A DNA stretch of 64,000 nt from CAZGCA01 sp964524145. Lineage in GTDB: Bacteria > Hydrogenedentota > CAZGCA01. Below, piece by piece: positions 62,204 to 64,000 of this stretch (its first letter is position 1; every line of letters begins with the position of its first letter). The notes under the pieces were generated by a model. The model was given only the letters and a program-made list of their open reading frames with translations. It was not told where the DNA came from and ran no database searches. The DNA lies in NCBI GenBank assembly GCA_964524145.1, contig CAZGCA010000006.1, positions 37,730 through 101,729 on the forward strand, written 5' to 3'. Both the position numbers and the translations under genes were made by a program.

Positions 62204-62515
62204 TATCGTTTCCTCCTTACGTCTTGTACCTCAATCCGCACCGAAAATAAGCAACTGCTGTGCCAACTCTCCATATGAAGGCTGTCGTCTCACGAAGAGA
62301 ACCGGCACCGCACTCTCCCAGCCCGTCCGAGCACGCCCAATCAGCCGGTGCTGCGCCACAATTCGCAGTATTATCAGGCATCGATGCCGCCAATCATGCC
62401 AGAACAGGATCCCGGGACGCTCGTTCAACCGAGATTGTGCCGCCTTCGGCAGCAGTCATACTGGTCGGTCGAGTCTTACGATTCGACCGAATACTGTCTT
62501 GATGACAAGTTCTTG
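62204..62515. other. Intergenic region between the sensor kinase and PilV-like gene
   Basis: This 312-bp stretch holds the sigma-54-type promoter at its low-coordinate end and, close to the kinase stop, three TGTC or GACA motifs (62495-62498, 62504-62507, 62514-62517) resembling a possible activator site. An imperfect hairpin (62467-62488) is also present. No gene is seen. Confidence 0.65.
62250..62266 (-). promoter_or_regulatory. Sigma-54 type promoter of the PilV-W-X operon
   Basis: The minus-strand sequence TTGGCACAGCAGTTGCT fits the sigma-54 consensus TTGGCACR-N4-TTGCW, with GG and GC exactly 10 bases apart. It lies about 47 bp before the PilV-like start codon, leaving a leader of about 35 bases that holds the AAGGAGG site. 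A PilS-like kinase gene is immediately upstream. Confidence 0.75.
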
Positions 62516-63949
62516 TCACTCTCGAGTGTCAGGGCGCGGCAGCCGCAGAGTGAACCGTGCACCTCCCATATCGCTGTCGCCAACCTCGAGGCTGCCGCCA
62601 TGGGCCGTGACGATCCTGTGGACGATGCTCACCCCGAGACCGGTTCCGCTTTCCTTCTGCGAGTAGAACGGTCTGAGTATCTTCTCGCGTTCCTCAACGG
62701 GCACGCCGGGCCCGTTGTCGCTCACACTTATTGATACCTGCTCGCCGCTCGGATGCGAATCGCAGACATCCACATGGATCTTTCCCTCTTGCGGGACGGC
62801 CTCGACGGAGTTCACCAGCAGGTTCACGATCGCCTGGACAAGCTTTGTCGAGTCGGCACGCAACGGCGGGACGTCGTCGTTCACGTTGACCGTGACGGTA
62901 ACACGTTTACTGTGTATCCTTCGTTCGGCCAACCGTAGCGCACGTTCGATGATATCGCTCAGCGCAACCTGCTCGTGCTGCACCGCGAACGGCTTTCCAA
63001 ATGCCAGGAAATGCGTGATCGTCCGGTCGAGCTGGGCAATCTCCTCGACGATGCTGTTGAGGGTTTGGGTGTTCGATTCGTCGAGTGACGTGTTGCGTGC
63101 CAGCAGCTCCGCCATGCCCGATATCGCCCCGAGCGGATTCCTCAGTTCGTGAACCACTCCGGCCGTCAGCTCGCCCAGCGACGCCATCTGACGGTTGAGT
63201 TCCGCCTCACGTTCCAGCCGTTTCGTCTCCGTGAGATCGGTAAACATTGCAATGACTCCGTTACATTTCCCCTCAGTGTCACGGAGCAACGACACGCCGA
63301 GCCCGAGCGGCACATCCCTGCGGTCCGGCGTGTTTACGGTGAGATCGCGCCGGCGCAACGGCTGGCCGGATTCGAGCGCTTCGCCAATCGGGCCGGCAAA
63401 CCGTTCGTCGAACGCCACATCATCCAGGCTCGAACCCAGAACCTCGCCCACCTGCGTGCCCAACAACGTTTCGGCCGCGCGGTTGAAGACACCGATTGTC
63501 CGATCGGAGTCGACGACCATCACCGCTGTCTCGAGGCTCTCGAGCACATCCGTGTTGAACTGGATCATCCGTCCGAGATGGTCGGTCATGCGGTTGAACG
63601 CTTCGGCCAGCTCACCGATCTCGTCTTCGGAACCGACCTCGACCCTGCACGCAAAGTCACCGTCACGGATGCGGCGCGACGCTTCGACCAACTCCAAGAC
63701 AGGCCTGATGACAAGCCGTTTCAACAAGAGAGACTGCACGATGATGAGCGAAGCGTAACCGACGGCCATGATGCCCATGATGAAGGCGGCTGTCTGGAGG
63801 AATGTCGCGGGCACAGAAACCGTGGACGGCTCGAGTCGGCCCCGCACCTGGAGCACCAGAACCACCGAGAGCAGAACGATAATGCCGCCGAAGAGAAGCA
63901 GCGTGGCCCCGATGAGTTTCTCTTCCAGGGGCAGCTTCGTCAATCGCAT
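62516..63949 (-). CDS. PilS-like sensor histidine kinase
   Basis: 477 residues. Two membrane helices at about 13-35 and 52-76 flank a short periplasmic loop, followed by a HAMP domain (about 78-130; RLVIRPVLELVEASRRI and EDEIGELAEAFNRM) and a PAS domain (about 135-245; NTDVLESLETAVMVVDSDR). The kinase core has phosphoacceptor His in VVHELRNPLG near residue 265, the N box NLLVNSVEA near 378 and the G box DNGPGVP near 411. Such kinases usually partner a sigma-54 activator (NtrB, PilS, ZraS types). Its partner, probably encoded upstream at higher coordinates, is outside the window. The ATG at 63949 has GAGG upstream. Confidence 0.92.
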   Translation of the reverse strand: MRLTKLPLEEKLIGATLLLFGGIIVLLSVVLVLQVRGRLEPSTVSVPATFLQTAAFIMGIMAVGYASLIIVQSLLLKRLVIRPVLELVEASRRIRDGDFACRVEVGSEDEIGELAEAFNRMTDHLGRMIQFNTDVLESLETAVMVVDSDRTIGVFNRAAETLLGTQVGEVLGSSLDDVAFDERFAGPIGEALESGQPLRRRDLTVNTPDRRDVPLGLGVSLLRDTEGKCNGVIAMFTDLTETKRLEREAELNRQMASLGELTAGVVHELRNPLGAISGMAELLARNTSLDESNTQTLNSIVEEIAQLDRTITHFLAFGKPFAVQHEQVALSDIIERALRLAERRIHSKRVTVTVNVNDDVPPLRADSTKLVQAIVNLLVNSVEAVPQEGKIHVDVCDSHPSGEQVSISVSDNGPGVPVEEREKILRPFYSQKESGTGLGVSIVHRIVTAHGGSLEVGDSDMGGARFTLRLPRPDTRE

Positions 63950-64000
63950 ATGACCCGCCTCAACATCGGTGCGCCGGCAAGCGGCACAGCAACCCTATTC

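Noticed and set aside
62467..62488. Terminator after the sensor kinase
   Set aside because: The imperfect 9-bp hairpin is not followed by a T-run.
1..64000. tRNA, rRNA, transposase, integrase or phage genes
   Set aside because: None recognised on either strand; the repeats are short non-coding elements without an adjacent transposase.

Overview
The window comes from a diderm (Gram-negative type) bacterium of moderately high GC content. It carries an outer-membrane secretin, a complete general secretory pseudopilin set and a sugar kinase of the heptose/fucose type. Several families of short palindromic repeats lie between genes. Together these suggest an uncultured lineage near Planctomycetota, Hydrogenedentota or Omnitrophota, but no ribosomal or marker gene is present, so that placement is an inference. 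All genes but one lie on the minus strand, so transcription runs from high to low coordinates.

From right to left: (1) 57.7-64.0 kb holds a PilS-like sensor kinase, then a close match to a sigma-54 promoter, then a PilV-, PilW- and PilX-like operon whose last two pseudopilins carry calcium-binding-type loops, then a HEAT-repeat protein and a terminator. (2) 56.2-57.4 kb is a patchwork of palindromic repeats with one small CxxC ORF and the only plus-strand gene (VOC family). (3) 51.5-56.2 kb is a housekeeping-like operon: GHMP kinase, LemA, VanZ, DUF523 and lytic transglycosylase. (4) 34.7-51.0 kb is a surface-protein operon with a good sigma-70 promoter. It encodes a 4,516-residue protein of three superrepeats with IPT/TIG-like domains, a small secreted protein and a matrixin-like metalloprotease. 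The first and last end in the same CFI-box type C-terminal region. (5) 21.4-34.6 kb is a type II secretion locus in the order gspN-like, gspC, D, E, F, G, H, I, J, K, L, M, with its own sigma-70 promoter. (6) 6.1-21.2 kb is a second type IV filament cluster from another near-consensus promoter: PilB, PilT, a second PilB/GspE, PilC, then GspG-, GspH-, GspI- and GspJ-like pseudopilins and an 1,809-residue GspK-type protein carrying a lamin-tail-like domain. (7) 1-5.8 kb is the start of another very large secreted protein with a beta-helix and IPT/TIG-like domains, cut by the window edge.

The likely theme is export and surface display. Three sets of pseudopilins, three assembly ATPases and one retraction ATPase stand beside three giant envelope or extracellular proteins and a protease. 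No prepilin peptidase, GspA/B or pilotin is seen, so these must lie elsewhere. The most unusual points are the giant GspK-type protein, the tripled giant CFI-box protein, the calcium-loop pseudopilins behind a sigma-54 promoter, and repeats that supply parts of gene starts and ends, including a signal peptide and a pseudopilin leader.
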